From positions 39,012 to 103,011 of the forward strand of contig NW_025939263.1 in the NCBI RefSeq assembly GCF_000764305.2: DNA of 64,000 bases. Reading direction: 5' to 3'. The notes beneath the pieces are model-generated. The model made no database searches. It was not told where the DNA came from and saw only the letters and a program-made list of their open reading frames with translations. Positions 37,901 to 53,226 of the stretch are shown one piece after another (positions within the stretch are counted from its first letter, which is position 1; every line of letters starts with the position of its first letter). Made by a program: the position numbers and the translations under genes. Source of the stretch: Hyalella azteca (lineage: Eukaryota; Arthropoda; Malacostraca; Amphipoda; Hyalellidae).

Positions 37901-40900
37901 ATTCGTCTCTATTAACCACTGCCACTGAAGTTTGGTCGTAAAGCCTGCGCTCCTCAAGCTCATATACACGCAGATAACTGCGTGTGATATGCTCCAATTA
38001 TAAATGCACTCATAGCCACTGTGTAGATCATCTTGATCAAGTTTTTTCTGCAAAAGGGCGTATCAGTGCTACGTGCATGAAGTGTGTCACTATTTTGACA
38101 AAATAACCCTAACATTTTTGTTAGTTTACTATGCATGAATCAAAACTGTCAGCCGTGATTTGGATTCCGGTAGGTCAACGTGACCCACAGTTTAGTCGGA
38201 GCACTTTTACCTTTAATCTCAAACTTCTTAGATTTTGCTCGCGATGTTCATGAGAAGTTTAATTAGCGTATAATTAAATCGGAAGCCATGTAGGTATTGC
38301 TATCTCTTTTTGGTTAAAATGAGAAGAGGTGAGTGGTAGCTTAAATCTTTCATTTCACTCTTGCTGAGTAGTTTGACTAATTTAGATTTAAAATTAAATG
38401 AAGAGTATAATAATGTGCCCAAATTATATTATTCGGGAAATAAATATTGCACTTGTTTCTTTTTGTCTCTGATGGTAGTGATGATTTTTAAAAACGGAAC
38501 GATGATCTCAAGTGATGATCTTTACTTAAAGAGAACCATTACAAGTCTCCCGAAAAACTTGTATTCCCTCACTGTAAAAACCTGCTGAATAAATTTTGAA
38601 AACAATTCACATATTTTCAATCATAATTATTCTTCACTATCACCTAAATTTCAGGTATCAATTCATTGAAACTGCGTTTATTCCTAGCTAGTAACTAAAT
38701 TATTTAAATGGTAGCTCCTAACTATTGATCTAAACAGCACCAGATCTGCAGACAATGTCCATCACTAATCTCATTCAGATTATTTTGTTTAGCGATTAAA
38801 GAGAATATCAAAAGTTACGTAAGATTAATTTCTCTGATTTTTACCACAACCTTTCTCGTGTTATTCATATGAATGAGGCCTTTGTAGAATAACATATATG
38901 AGCTACTTGGTGCAGTGAAAAATTTAACTTTTAGTCACAATTCTTCAATTTCAGAGAAGTCATCTGCGATGCTAATATGATACAAAAGTCAATAAATATT
39001 GTGAACTATAGGAAAAGTTTAATTCTACCTTTCGTTTCACATCTAGAAAGAAATAAAAGATTAATTTAATCTAAATGCATTTTTTTTATTTTTTTTTATT
39101 TGTTAAAAAAATTCTAATTTTGTTATTGCGAGCCCATTCCTAGATGGGCTGCTAGCTTTTTTTCAGTTCTGTAATGAAAAAATACCCTAATGTTGAAAAA
39201 TATGTAACAGACCAACCTTTTTTTCAAAATTGTGCGGAATAACTTGTGCTCATCAGGTTATTAAGACTGATTTGCCTCTGTTACACCAATATTTTTAACA
39301 AAAAAAGAAAAAAAAGAAGTTTCTGAAAAAATAATGGTAAATAGTAGCAATGTAACTATAATCATTTTCACTATCCATCTAAATTCTAATACACAGAAAT
39401 GTTCTTAAAAGATATGTAATTACTGAAAATTGCTGTTACGTGTAAGCTTTCAACGCGGCATGATTCGTAGGACACGTCCAGATCCAGCCGAGCCAGTTAG
39501 CTTGTCGCCCAAAGGGCTTAATTATGTTCTGGGCACTGCTTGAATAATTCACGCACCAGCATTCAATGCTTATGTAGTGAATCAAAGTTTGGGGAATCAA
39601 GCGTGCGCGGACTACAAGCGTTTTAGGTTGCTCCTTCAGCACAGTTGCAACTCCTACGAGGAAACTCCACGGATAATAAAACTAATATTTAACTTACTTC
39701 AAATTTGAATTTTTGTTCGCGGTTTTACTCGAAGAGAATTGAAAAAAGTATTTGAATATTTAGGTCTCGGGCTCAAATTTATCGGAAAATGCTTTGGCAA
39801 ATTAATAAATTGCTTGATGCATTCAATAGTACCAGGTATTGCTATCATATTATTAATTATGGACAGGGATTTTTCAATAATATAGATAATATTACAATGA
39901 AGCGGATCCCAGCTGCAAATAGAATTGATAAGTTCCGTTTGCCAAAAAATCTAATAGATTTAAATTCAAGATTACGTGCTTACGTTAGCAGCTGAGGTAG
40001 CCCAAATTTCATCATTATAAGAGGAGCTCAACGTCGTCCCTCACTACCCGCCTCCTGAACTCTGTAATCTTCTCTAAAATTATGGAATTTATGCTTCCTC
40101 ATGAAAAACCTTAGTAGGTGCGCCACGCAAAAATTAAAATTTACTTAATATTCACAATTTTCTACAAATCACAAGAAAAAAAAGGAATTTTCATTAAAAA
40201 ATTTTCAGCTATTGTTATGTTCATTTATCGCAATAAAATAAAATCCAGTGCTCAAAACATCTTGAAATATTATTTGCAAATTACAGTGAATTACAGTTTC
40301 AATTAATAATTAGGGGAACTTAAATTCACACCATTATGAGTATTCAAATACTCTCAAATTTTCATTGGGTAATAAAAAAATTAAATTTCTCTTTGAATTT
40401 CTCATAAAAATTATGCTCCTGGTAAACCTTTAGAAATAAGTTTCCATGCCAGACATATTTTACCCTTTTTTATCCAATTAGTCCCTAAAGCACCCACGCA
40501 ATTTCAGAAATTTTGCAATTTTTTATTTGAAGTGCACTGTTTTAGCATTAAAAGCTTATCATCTGTTAGTCAAAATAGAAGGCCTGTTGTTAAAAGGCTC
40601 GCGCACGCATTAAAAAATGTCCTGCGCACTCAAATTTCAATATACGAGATTTGAGGTGCAGCAATAGTGCCAGTTTGAGCGAATAAAAATAAGGAACAAA
40701 ATTCCTAATTTACACTATCCATAAAATCATCAAATAGATTGATTTCTTATTGATTTTTCATTAATTTGCAATATTACTCAAACAAGTTAGATCAATTTAA
40801 GAGCTAGATTCTAATTTCAGCTCTTGGATTATTACATCTTTAGAATGAATGAACAACGACTCCCCATTCGCGCAAGCCAATACGGTATAGATACGCCTTT

Positions 40901-43110
40901 CAACAAATTGTAACTTATTTGTTTCAATGCCGCTTAGCGGTATTCCCTGAATTCGTTTAACATTCTTGCTCTGTTGGTCGGTGCAGCCGATAGCGTAACA
41001 GCTCTCACTGTATTGGAGTCCATCGCTTGGAAATGAACTTAGGCCTCTTGAGGCTCTAGAAGTGGTGTCTCTTCGAACGTCACGACCTGGCTTTGTTATC
41101 TAATACTTACTTTTTTTAAAGTCCAGATTCCACACTAGACAAATGCATCAATAATGTAGAAAATTTGCGTATTGTCAGCGGTTCGCACTTGCCCAATAAT
41201 AAACTTTATAAGAAAAAAAATGCTTCAATGCTTCTAGGCGTTTGACATCTGTGAAAAATTGCTCATATTTCTTATTTAATTAAACCAGGGCTTATACATG
41301 CATTCTCGAAGTGTAGATAATACCAAATTTAGCTTAAAATTCAATTTTCCAATCAAAGTATCATATTTGATCCTGTTAGAGTAAAAATAATTATTAAATG
41401 CCGGATACTATCATTCATTATGATTTTCATGGCTCCCACTTCAAATAACATTCTCCCACTTTCAATAAATTTCAAACAGTCGTACCTGCAGGCACATCGC
41501 TATTGTTTGCAGCATCTGACACATTATAACTTTTAGCTCCGGCTGTTAAAATCCCTTATTGCCTAAAGCTGTAAAGCAACATGCTTATCATTCAAAATTA
41601 AGCCTCCAAAAAGAATTATAAATTTGGGAGAGATAAAGCAAGTTTTTGGAAAGTTGTATCAAAGCGTTGAATTATTTGAAACTTATTATTTATTGAGGTC
41701 TGATAACTCGAGAAATTGTTTTGATATCTCAAGTCTTTGAACTTTATTGCTCGATTGCAGGTGTGCGTAAAGCTTTGAAAGGCCTGTCTATTGATCACAG
41801 CTCGCACACCTGCTGTGTTTCGAGCATTGGAGCTTCAATGAAATCTGTCCTAGGCTGGCCAACATCAGTTCGATTGAAGAATAGTTGCACTAAATAACAA
41901 ATTGAGATTGAGAATCACTGAAAGTTGCTCAATGGATTTTTGTTTCAGTCAACTGAAGTTCAAACAGAGGCAGCGGCAAACAGAGGCAGCGGACGAATTA
42001 AATTTCACAGGACATTGAATGTTTAGAAATTTACCATTTATATAAATGAAATTCGAGTTAGGCTACATACATTACTATTTGATATAATAAAAGTTCGGCG
42101 GTAGTGAAATGCTATGTGCTCACATGCAAACATGCAATTGTTTGTACGGTACTTTATATAGACTTTAGCACCATAATTTTTACGTTCGTCGATACTTCGT
42201 ACATATCTTCTGTAGTCAAATTCCATTGACATCATCTGATACACACAGAAATGCCAGCTTATGCGCATGATTGTCGTATGTTGAACAACATGAACCAGCG
42301 CTTTAGTTGTAATATGGAACTGTACTTCAACAATGCTGAAGTACTAAACATCTTCTGCAACTCTAGCACTGTTCTGCAGGTTAGTACGCATGAAAGAAAT
42401 CGAATTTTCACACATGTATTTAGAAAACGGGTACGTACAATGCGTTGTGCCGTATAGTCCATTCCAGTTAAACTCTCTAAACCCCAGAATGAATGAATTC
42501 CGGATGTTTACAGAACCTGGAGTACGGAAAGCTCGAAGTTTAAATTTAGAAAGATTGTTATGCCAAAAATGAAAAGACTGATTTGTTTAAATTTATGTTA
42601 TTCCTCAAAAACAACGCTAGTGATGACGATGGTCATGCCTCAATAAGAAGCACTTGCGACATTAACGGAGAACCTGGAGCATCTAAAAAGCCTCTTCTAG
42701 CTTTGATGGACGTGCAATGGGACACTTACAGCCGCATTTTGTATGGTGATCGAGCCTCTCCAGGCAGTCATTTTGTCCGCACGTCTCAGCTAATATTCAT
42801 ATCTCGTTTGTCTTGATATTTATTTATTCGATCCAGGATGAGAGTCATTTCGCTAAGCACGTGTTCATTTAGTTAAGTATGTAGAGTGCTTCGTTTCGTT
42901 GAGTGATGAATTAGATATTTTGTTGCTTTAGGTGAGTTATGCTGTTTTCATAGAAAGTGGCACAAGTTCAGAAATTTGTTTCGAATATTCATTAGGTTAT
43001 ATAGAAGAAAGACTAGTTTACGGTAATACATTCCTAGTAGAAACAAAATGTACGCAAAAAGTAACATTCGTGTCCTAAAACTCGCAATCGCGCATGACGC
43101 TCCCAATTAC
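34972..43110. other. Upstream intron or flank of the receptor, no gene recognised
   Basis: The exon carrying TM1 should lie on the minus strand above 34971 and end in phase 2, but I found no convincing Gly-Asn-x-Leu-Val TM1 signature here. Apart from the 22-bp array at 35930-36255 and a loose repeat of agctatattatgcaattagc near 37270-37400, I see AT-rich sequence with only short frames. Confidence 0.6.
35930..36255. repeat. 22-bp tandem array (caagttgagcttttgtgcaagt)
   Basis: About fourteen imperfect copies of a 22-bp unit of the type caagttgagcttttgtgcaa plus gt. Copies are most regular from 36140 to 36248 and decay toward the 5' side. The unit is unrelated in sequence to the 22-bp array at 27781. 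Confidence 0.88.
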
Positions 43111-43270
43111 AAAAAAATATAACTCAGTACTCACTGCAGTGAGTGACAGAGAGCGTATTTTCTCGTCGACGAAAACTTGAGGTCACGGACGGACGGACAG
43201 ACAGACAGACAGACAGACATGGCGAGCACAATAGTGCATTTTTTCCATGAATGAGAAAATGCGCTGAAAA
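43111..43270. mobile_element. MITE-like element, copy C
   Basis: A third copy of the element at 13143 and 23483: aaaaaaatataactcagtac, the palindrome actcactgcagtgagt, agcgtattttctc (one mismatch to the others), a ggacggacggacagacagac tract, and gagaaaatgcgct. The minus-strand open frame 43131-43517 overlaps it and gains a SVCLSVCPSVR-like peptide purely from the tract. Confidence 0.8.
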
Positions 43271-46200
43271 GGATTACTTGAACTCTTGACGGACCTTTTC
43301 TCATCGAGTCAGGGAAGTTCGCTCCTTGAGCCCCCAGGTGACGACTCGTGCAAACAAGATCCTGTACGAAGTTAGCAAAGCTGCAGAACAGAACTAAAGC
43401 TTGTAGGCTTTTGAGACGCTGTTCAGTTGCAACCAAAAGTGCAGTACATGTTTTCGTCAAGGATAGAAAGACGTAGAATGCTTGAATTTTCTCGCTGAGT
43501 TTTTGGAATTCTTTCAATAATAAAGCTTATGTCACAGCACCCACTAAACATGGTATTTAATAAGTAACTCTTTTTGAATTTTCATCAACTCTCGTATAAG
43601 TTAGAGCTCTTATTTATTTACCCATATCATATTACCCTTAGAATTTCGCGCTAAATTAAATATTTAAAATTTCATGGCATATATACTCGAAAAATATGCT
43701 CTTATTTTCCGCAAGATAAAAAGTAACTTATGCACAAATGATGACCTGGCTCAATACCAAAATTTGTTACTCAATGTTTCAGAAGATATTATCCGAGCTC
43801 TGGTTGATATATGCATTCTGAACATAAATGCAATGGGCTCATATGATTGGCTTTCACCAGAGATGATAGACCATGTAGCGGTGAATGGTGAGCGTGGTTG
43901 GTAGGAATGAGAGACTCATGAAAGGAGACATAAGGAAGCTTGAGATGAGCGACGGCGGTGGGTAAAATAATCAAGTTATGTGACGAGGAAAATACCTTTT
44001 AATTTGAACAGGCCGTTAAACAGGCAACAGGCAGTTGAACAACAACAACAGCAACTGCCTTTAAATTGAGCCGGCAACATGCAGTTGTGGCGAAATGTGT
44101 GAGAAATAAAACGATGAAACTATTAAGAAATAAATAAAAATAATTTACCTAACAACTGGATTTGATCGTTGGTTTAGTGTTTCTGATCACGCAATTGCTT
44201 AAACCGTAAAACTTGGATGGCGAGTGTGAATATGTGTAAACCGCTTTCAAGTGAAATAAATACGATTTATGCACCAATACAATTCAGGCATATCATGCAT
44301 GAGTTCGGAGATACCCATTGGTAATAATTTTTTTAAATGTAACGGTAAAATGGTGTGACATATATATAAATGTGAGGAAACCAAAGAAAGTGAGGCATAT
44401 ACAAAATTTTGGGCACCGTTTGGTTTCCGTGGTTTTTCTCATCCGCAAAAAATGTCCAGTTACACGTCAAAATATGAAAGGCGACAAAATCCTTGCAAAA
44501 GATTCTTGTCGAGCACAAAGACAAATATGACGGCATTTCTGTTATTCTAGCAGATCTACATATAAACAAATTTGCATGCAATAACGTCTGAAGCAAGTAG
44601 TAGTTGAGAATAAGAAAAAATGATGATTTATGCCATGCGATATATTGAAAAAGTTTATCGAAAAGAGTTATACTCAAAAGAATTACATTTGAAGTAGTTA
44701 ACTGCAGTCAAAAAGATCTTATCAGCTGAAAGCAAATGAATAATAACATTTGTCTTTAATGTTCTTTAATTCAGTTTCCACCAACTTTTATTTTTGCTAA
44801 ATCCGCCCGATTTCAAGTATTTTTTTCTCTGTCTGACGTACTATGGGAAGCCTGATATACTGAAATTAATGAAAGGTAACTATAACCTGGATAATATGGT
44901 TCATGGTTTCATTTACTAGTGATGCCTTAAATCTCTTTAACTTCCTTGCCTGGGGCCGGAATTCCGCAAAAAAGATCTGGCAGCGTGCCGACCCGCCATT
45001 TGTTCGCCTTCATATCGTCATGATCTTTCCGGACGACGACAAAGCCTACGTGAAGGTCAAAGCTGATGCTAAAATATATTTTAAAAATTTTTCTTACATA
45101 TATTGAGGAATTGTTAGCATTCAGTCGTGTTTTTGGCTTTGTGAGGCTCGATATAACTCCCAGTCATACAGCTCCCAGAATGTCTATAATGTGGCCTTTA
45201 TAATGAAAGTATCTGTTTATGTTAGTAATAAATTAGGGATCTGTTTTGAATGAAGAATGTGGATAAAATGGGCCGCATATTTGCATAATCGACATAGCTG
45301 CTGAAGTGATAATGTTAGAAATTGTAAATTCTCTTATTAATATTTGAAATGGGTTTTCATTGTAGGTACAAATAACTTAATGATTATTTATGAAGTTCGA
45401 CTTCCTACAATTCCACAGAAATTAAATATTTCCACAATATTCCGTATGATCGTATCTTTTCTTCAAAAGAAAATCTCGTTTTTCAATGGGATCGTGGCTC
45501 CTGCCCTTGCTTCTATTTCAAATATGGGAAAGTAAGAAGCTTGTTTCTGTCAAAGTCGCAGGAGTTGCATCGTCCATAGACCCTGGCTGCCTTATAACTT
45601 TACCGGGAGCAAATCTATGCAATGTTCAGATCACTACGCGACAATATTTTCTTTCAAGTTTCAACCCTTGGGTCGCATGCATTTAACCTGAAAATAGGAA
45701 ATTTCTTTATAATTTCGCGGAAATCCTACTTGCAATGGATGCAATGCTCAGAGATATGAAATTCTATGTAAATTTAATGTTTGGCCTCAGTCTGGACGAT
45801 ATCTTTGTCGAAATAGATCAAATGTCTGGACTATGTGAAGACAATATATCATTCGTTGCGGTCACATCGGCACTTCACTCGAAATAGTTTTTGATTTATA
45901 AACATATTTCAAATTTCATTCGTTAGTATTTAGGAACGTAAGTTGTTTGATATGTGATATTTAAAGTAAATTTTACACTTGGAATTGATTTATCATAGTG
46001 GATTGATTCAGTTTTCTGGCAACTTGTTGGACATCTTGCCTGCTGCTATGCCATCCCATATACCCAAAATATTGGGTTCATAATAAAAAAAACGAGAAAG
46101 GGAGTGTTGTAGCCAAAATATCACACATTCTATAAATAAACTAAAAGAATTGTTAAAAGTAAAGTTATTGGCTGTTGCTAAGCAATCTCTCAACTTTATT

Positions 46201-49200
46201 TCTCGTAGAATATCTCAAAAATACTTGACTCTAAAATAATTTGTAATGATAAAATTAATCAGTACTTAATTCATGTTTTTTTTCCTAATTAAAATGAAAA
46301 ACTTCTTTGGAATAACATATTATTCGGTATGTAAGGTATCTCATTCTATAAGCTAATTATTGAAACCTATATATATTATTTCCTAGAATTGTATTAAAAA
46401 TTATCCCACTTTTTACCTAAATTTATTGAATACAATTATTTATTTATCATTGCAAATTCGAATTATAAAATTGAATATTTTGCTCTATTCTATCATCACT
46501 TCTTGTTCAGTAACCACCTTTAACATTTGTTACTTTGTTTGTCATTTTTTTGTCAACATTTGTCATTTGTTGCTCGTACGCCAGCCCAGCGTTGCGACCT
46601 TCTTGTCAGCGAAAATAAATAATTATAAATAAATAATAATTTTGAACGAAAATAAATAATTTGCGCATAAAAATTGTATTTAACAACAGAACACAAGCAC
46701 AGAAGAAGACAAACGAGCACAGAAAACGCGAGCACTGAATGATTCTTAAAATCACGTGTAAATATTCGGAATACGATTCCCAACTAAGAAACGTGCCGAA
46801 TATTTAGTCGAGAGACAGCATCTAACTGAATTAACTTCGAAGATTAGAATTGATTATAACTGAGTTGCGTATAGCCCACACAGGGCAACCGGACGATTTA
46901 TTCAATAGAAGTACCTCCAAGAACTTCAATTCAATATCAGCTATTTAAAATTTATGGAGTCATGTGGCAGCGACGGGATTTTGTGTCGTGAATTTGTTTT
47001 TATACCGAAATAACGTAACATAATTGTTCTTGCTTGAATAGTGATAATTATTATTGTTTCTAAAACATTGTTACGTGAAAATATTTTATTTGTACTTTTT
47101 GGTTCTGCGCGACAAGTTTTGTAATTCAGCAAAAGTTATGGTCTCATTTTATCTAAAAATTGGTTTTGCTTCCAAAAATCCCCAGAGTTTCATGTCACTG
47201 AATCGTTGAATTAGCTTGGTCTGAATAGTTTTTCACCCACACAACCAACGAGCGCCATGGACTTGCAAACGAAAAAGACTTGCAAACCTTTCTTGTTCAG
47301 CTATTTTTCCTGCCCAAAGATAAAAGAAGAAGTTGCAGGTCACTTCTCGCTTGACTTTCTTTTTCATACATACTAAATTATTAGCTCAACTACGAATTTC
47401 CTATTCTACGGCGCGAGATAGCTTAGCAGCTGAAGCGCTAGTAATCATAGGGTCACTAAACCAAACGTATTTCCTATTCTAGATGATCATATAGAGTTTT
47501 CTAGATACTCATTCATCTGGCTGAAAAACAAATTGGTGAATTTTGTTCTACTGTTTCTCGCGTATATATATTCGCTATTGAAATATATATTTTTCCTTTA
47601 CCAATTCCGATGGATGACGTTTGCGACTCGAGGCAGGTTTGCGAGGAAGGTGTCCGCCATCTCGCCACCACAAGCCACATCGATTATTGGAGATCTTGAC
47701 TCAATACGCATCGTTGCACGAGAAAACCTGTAGCCTTGTGTCAAGGTCCTGCAGGAAGTATAATATAATTTCTGCCAAACCCATGAGCTATAAATTACTT
47801 GCAGCCGCTGGTAGCTGCCTAATTACGTGTGGAAATGTTCTGCCAATATCATTTTAGCTAATAACTGTATTTTGATACACGGGAAGTGGTATAGCCTGTC
47901 ACTGTAAACGGAAACGAAGTTCCAACAATAATTTTAAAAATACTTGTTTTCCTGACAATGAATGACGTACGTATTTAATTACATAATTCATCAATATTAC
48001 TATTTGCTCGAACAGTACATGAAGCTTCATATTTATTCTTAGGCTACGAACTTTCCCATCGCTGAAATAATTCATTATTCGCTGTTGAAAACTCCATAAA
48101 TACTCTTCAAACATAGTTCACAGTCCCAAATTATGTCTAGTAAAAATGTTTCCTTCTTTTCCACCGTTTCTAAGCCAGTTTCTTCAAAGTATGGACGCCG
48201 AAGAGTTATGTCTCAACCATCGCTCCAGCATGGCGATGTATAGCCTAACGAAAACATACCGCTGCCCGCTAGAGCCTCTCCTTCACTCCCAATTTTCCTT
48301 ATCTTCTATAAAAACCCTGGCACCTGGCACTACATAGCGTTCAGAACCGTATTTCCGAGCCAGGCTGTTGGAAAAATATTTAGATAAATAATAATTATTG
48401 AAAATCTTTCAGGTTATGGTACACGTTTAATTACGAGTTTTTAATTTTTCTTATTAAACTGTCAATTTATTTGGGCGCACTAAGTTGCATCAAAATCTCA
48501 ATCATTGGTAATATTTTTGGAAACCGGTACTTCATAAAGTCAATCATATTTAATTTTCCAGTTTAAAGCGAAGAATAGCGAGAGATAACAGCAGTATTGA
48601 CCGCATGTAACTTTTTTAATTAAAAATCTAAATATTTTGATGCTCCGTTCTAGAGTGCTGGAAAGCAAATATCTCCTCCATATGCTACCAGTTTTTTCGT
48701 CATCAGTTTTTGTGACAGGAGTGGGCTGCTTTAATCAGGAACTCGATGAAGCTCTGAACGTTTTACGGTGGCTTGCTACTCATCATTATCGAATTTACCG
48801 TGCGAAAATATATTACATTACGCCACACCAAAATGAGGGGGTGGTCTACTAGAGTTTTTTTTTTGCTGTGATGAATTTATCGCGTGGGAGAAAGACAAGA
48901 AGATTATTTAAATTACTTTCTTCGGTAGTGTTCCCGCTGATACTCAATATTGTCAAGGGCATATTTCATAGTAATTAGAATGGAATTAGTTGTGAGAAAT
49001 GGACACTTTTAAATTAAACGGCATTTCATGTTAACTGGGTAGTAAAAGATAGTGTTTTATGCTCGCATTTGACTGAACTATATAGGTGAAGAAACCGTTT
49101 TCAATATATTTTTATTTTTTTACTTATTAACAGTTTTTTAATTGGAATTTTCCACAACCAACGTAATCTAAAACAAAGTGAATATCAAAACATGTGCATC

Positions 49201-52200
49201 ACGACGTTACAGACGGAGCCACCAGGCATTATAGAAGTATTTTAAAACTGTATAGATCAATACTAGTAATCCTAAGTAATATGTAACTTTCAGCAGCATA
49301 AAAAATTAATTCAGAAGCCAATGCTTTCTGGAAAATACTATAATTTTCTATTGTGATCGTTTTAGTCGTTTCATTTTGATACTTTTCTCCATGATGACTC
49401 GGCAAGACGGCGAGCGTTCTGAATTGCAGTATAATTGTGGTACAATTATCGATAGTGATCCCCACAGCTTCCCTGTTAAGAACACAACTTGCATAATTGC
49501 CTCATCTAATCCCTCTTAAGACCCAAGTCTGAAGACCTTCATCCTTCTCCCAATCCCTACGGGTATGCATCCTCATCCCAGTGCATGGTATGTATGAACG
49601 TAAGACTGCATGGTATGTATGAACGTAAGACTGCGTTATGGCCACGTTGATATCACCTGCAAGTAATACTTCAAGAATCAGCGACAGCTTCAATTGAATG
49701 GTAGCAAACAATTGAATGTAAATTAACAAGACACAGGGCAACTTAGGTTCTTTTTAAGATAGAAAATGCAATACTTTTTCACGTATTCTGTTATTAATAT
49801 ATCATCTGATAGGGTTAAATAATATAGACGAAAATTAAAAAATCACAATTTTGCGGTCAGACCTTCTGAAATGTAAACTTTTCTAAGTGATATGTGCTAT
49901 ATTGGAAACCAAATTAAGAAAATCAATATGCAGTGTCTCGTGTAACTGAAATGTTTCGAGCTGAAAAAAATATCTTAGTAACTTTCTGTTCACATAGAAG
50001 CAAATAGGAAATTTTACTTGTTCGGCGCAATTCACTCCACAAAATTAAGTATTCCGAAAATACGCGCTAGGTCCCACACAAAGTGAAATTGCGAGGATTC
50101 GCTCCCTAATGGACTTGTTCAATAATTAACCGGCGTCGCTGGTCATCTGATCCGCAGAATCGGGAATTTTGTGTGAATTTTAGCGTCAACGAAGCCTGAG
50201 GCTTTCGAATTTTTATTAGCGTGCTTCACGCCCATGAGTTCATGTCGTGTTTTGCTGGGGATTTAAGATACGTGTGTTAAATTTACCGAGTTGTGGTGCT
50301 AAACAAAGTTGCGGCAAGTGAAGCTGATTACGTAACATTGAAATAAAGCTCGTGTTTTTTAAACGGAAATTGAATTCCGCTCAATAAATAGAGCCAACCG
50401 CGATGTGATATTGCGATGCCTCTGCATGCTTGGGGGATGAAAAATAAAAGTGTAATGTTGTAATGAAATGATTGGTATCTACTGAAATGATTTGAATGAT
50501 TCATATCATGGAACAAATTATCTTTATTGTTGTATTCAAGCTAGGGAGCACCGTGAGAATTTTAATGTGCATAAATTTTATCAGGCAACGTTTTATTTTC
50601 GTTATTTCGTTTTAAAATATTTTCTTTCGTTTGTTTTCGTTCTTTCCTACTTATTCCTTCTTTCGTACTTCAAATATTATCAAGTTCAATATATCCTGGT
50701 ATTGGCTCTATGTAATATATCCACATAGAAGGCGTGATGGCGAACTACCGAATTTTGCAGCCACAAACAGTTCTCATTAACCTTCTTTCCCACCGTCAAA
50801 TTTCAAATAAACGTATGCATTCTTTTTTTGTCGGTCTATACATAGCAGTTAAGTAAATGGTCGTGGATGGGGCAATAGGCACAGGAATTACCCTAAACGG
50901 GTCAGTTTCGCGTCATTTCTGCATTGTATTTACCCCAGTTTCCTGCGCTGCTCTGCGAGAGCCTGCCACTAATTGCAGCCTGCGCTGCGCTCCTCTTCTA
51001 ATCTTTGAAGGAAATCAAGTTAGGTGAGACAGAATATTACCGGAGGGGAGACGTAATTGCTTTGGTGCCCTCTTTTTATTTCTTGAGATTAGGGAAACGT
51101 AATTAGTTAATCAATTCACGAGTGTTTAAAATAAACAGAAATAAAGGATAAAGCCGGAGGCTATGTTGAGGAGCATGAGAAAGGGAGAAGCACGACGGTC
51201 TTGTAGTGGGTGCAGGTTTTATAGCTTTTAATTTATAAATGTGCGATTACAATCGATGAGAAAGAAGACGATGGCTGCGATGATCTGCCGAACAGGACAG
51301 CACATCACAATGCTTTCCGACGCATTTCATAAATCAGTCTAATTATATGGATTTAGAAACTTGAACAAAGATTTGGTGGCGCGAACTCTGTGTTTATTTT
51401 GCATATTACATCGCACTTGTATGCCGGTGAGACAGCTGCTGCAGCTTACCACCTGAGAGTACAAGAAGATAATCTATCACTCACCATTGCACTACGTCAT
51501 CTCCTCCCATCACACTCTCATGTCTCGGGTGTTCTCGTATTCGTGTTCTCTAGTAGCTCCTTTTTTGCGCAACCAATTTTTTTCTAAAAACAACAACAAG
51601 AATACGAATAAATTACGCGAAGGTGATGCATGTTTGCGATGCATGATTTTTATCCCTTCTCGGAAAGAATCGCGATGAAAATTAGGAATGTTGGGCCTTT
51701 ATCATTCCGGACATTTTTTGTGAACTTTTTTTTCGTTATTTCAGAAGTACCACTGTTGTGTAACTTTTGTACTGGTCCCGATTTAATTTATCTATATACG
51801 GTACTGCATCATAAAACGAAGCAGTGTTGCTTACAAGTAGAAGTATTAATGTATTTATTGAATGAGTAATCTAAATAGGTTAATGTAATATCTAATGCGT
51901 GAATGTCCAAAGTAGCATTTCAAGGTTAATGAATGAAAAAGCAAGTTGATTTTTTTGTAGCTATTGAAGAGTGAAAGTCAAATGGCAATGATTAAAGTGA
52001 GTGGCATCGATTAATATAATTAAAGCATAAGCAAATATGATAAATTAGTAAAAATTTTAAATAATTTCAATTGAATATTCATGCCAAAAGAATGAAATAG
52101 AAGTTGTACTGGTGACTGGGCTCGGCTTAGCGAACGCGCTCACTTTAGCTGCTTTATTAAGACCGAAGTAAAGGCTATAAATTAATGATAATTTATGTCT

Positions 52201-53226
52201 TAAGGTCACGAAAGCTCCGTGTTTGTATCCTCATCATACATCACATGAATGTGCAGTGATGAATCGGCATTCCGAAGCCCAGAACTCCAATTATGAGTTT
52301 GCTACCTGCTCATCAAAACTTTCAGGAAAGTCGTTAATCTACAAATTTGAGCTACAACAGATCTTTATTATCGTTTATTTGAGCTCAAATAGAATTGATT
52401 ATGAAGCTTCTCTGCAAAATTATTTATAAGAGTATAATTTTCTGCACAAAAAAAGCACAGTCGTGCATTTTTTACAGAAGAGCACAATTCAGGAAAAGAA
52501 CAATTGTTGAGTTTTAAGAAAAAAAAGCTCGAGAAATTCAGGACCAGCAAGGCATTTTAATATAAATTTAAATTTTTATAAATTTATAAAATTTAAAAAT
52601 TTAAAATAAAAAATTTATATTTATATTAAATAAATTATAAATTTAAAATAATTTTGAGTTTATTAAATCACATAATGGCTGACAGAAACCTAGTCAACGA
52701 ATGAATACATTTTATGAATACGAACAATACATTTTTGCTATGGTCAGTATTATCTGGCTTCAACCATCGCTGGCATAATGAATTTTTCGAACTCTTTATG
52801 CGTTTTCCAGCAAATGTATATCGTTGAACGCTCAAGTCGCAAGGCAGATACAGAAAACCGAGAGGACTTTAATACTAAACCATTTGATAATTGAAATAAT
52901 CACTACCAAATAACAAAACTCGTTAATAATTGATTCAGCTAGCATAACATTTTAAATTTAAAAAAACCGGCTCATAACAAACAAAGTTAAAATATTGATT
53001 TATTTTAATAATTTGAACTATTCGAATCAATCTGACCTCTAAACATCAAAGAAATAAATAAAAAACATTTCTTCTGCCTATTAATGTTCAAAAATTTTCT
53101 CGATCAAAAATTTTGTTCAAAAATTTTCTCGATCTTACCAATATTTTATAATCAAGTACGTGAATTCGAGACAGTCTTCGCTCGGCTGGATATGACCGCA
53201 GTTTATCTCTAGAGCCTTCATGCGTC
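43271..53226. other. AT-rich stretch without a recognisable gene
   Basis: Short open frames only, none with a domain I recognise. Small features are a caacaacaacagcaac tract near 44038 and a 25-bp exact duplication near 49593-49642 (gcatggtatgtatgaacgta then agact, twice). An extremely AT-rich tract of aaattta motifs lies at 52560-52660. Confidence 0.55.

Noticed and set aside
43131..43517. 128-residue minus-strand protein with a SVCLSVCPSVR stretch
   Set aside because: The stretch is the translated GGAC/AGAC tract of the inverted-repeat element, and the rest has no recognisable domain.
47401..47460. Possible tRNA-like A-box (tagcttagcagctgaagcgc)
   Set aside because: No B-box at a workable distance and no matching copy elsewhere in the window.
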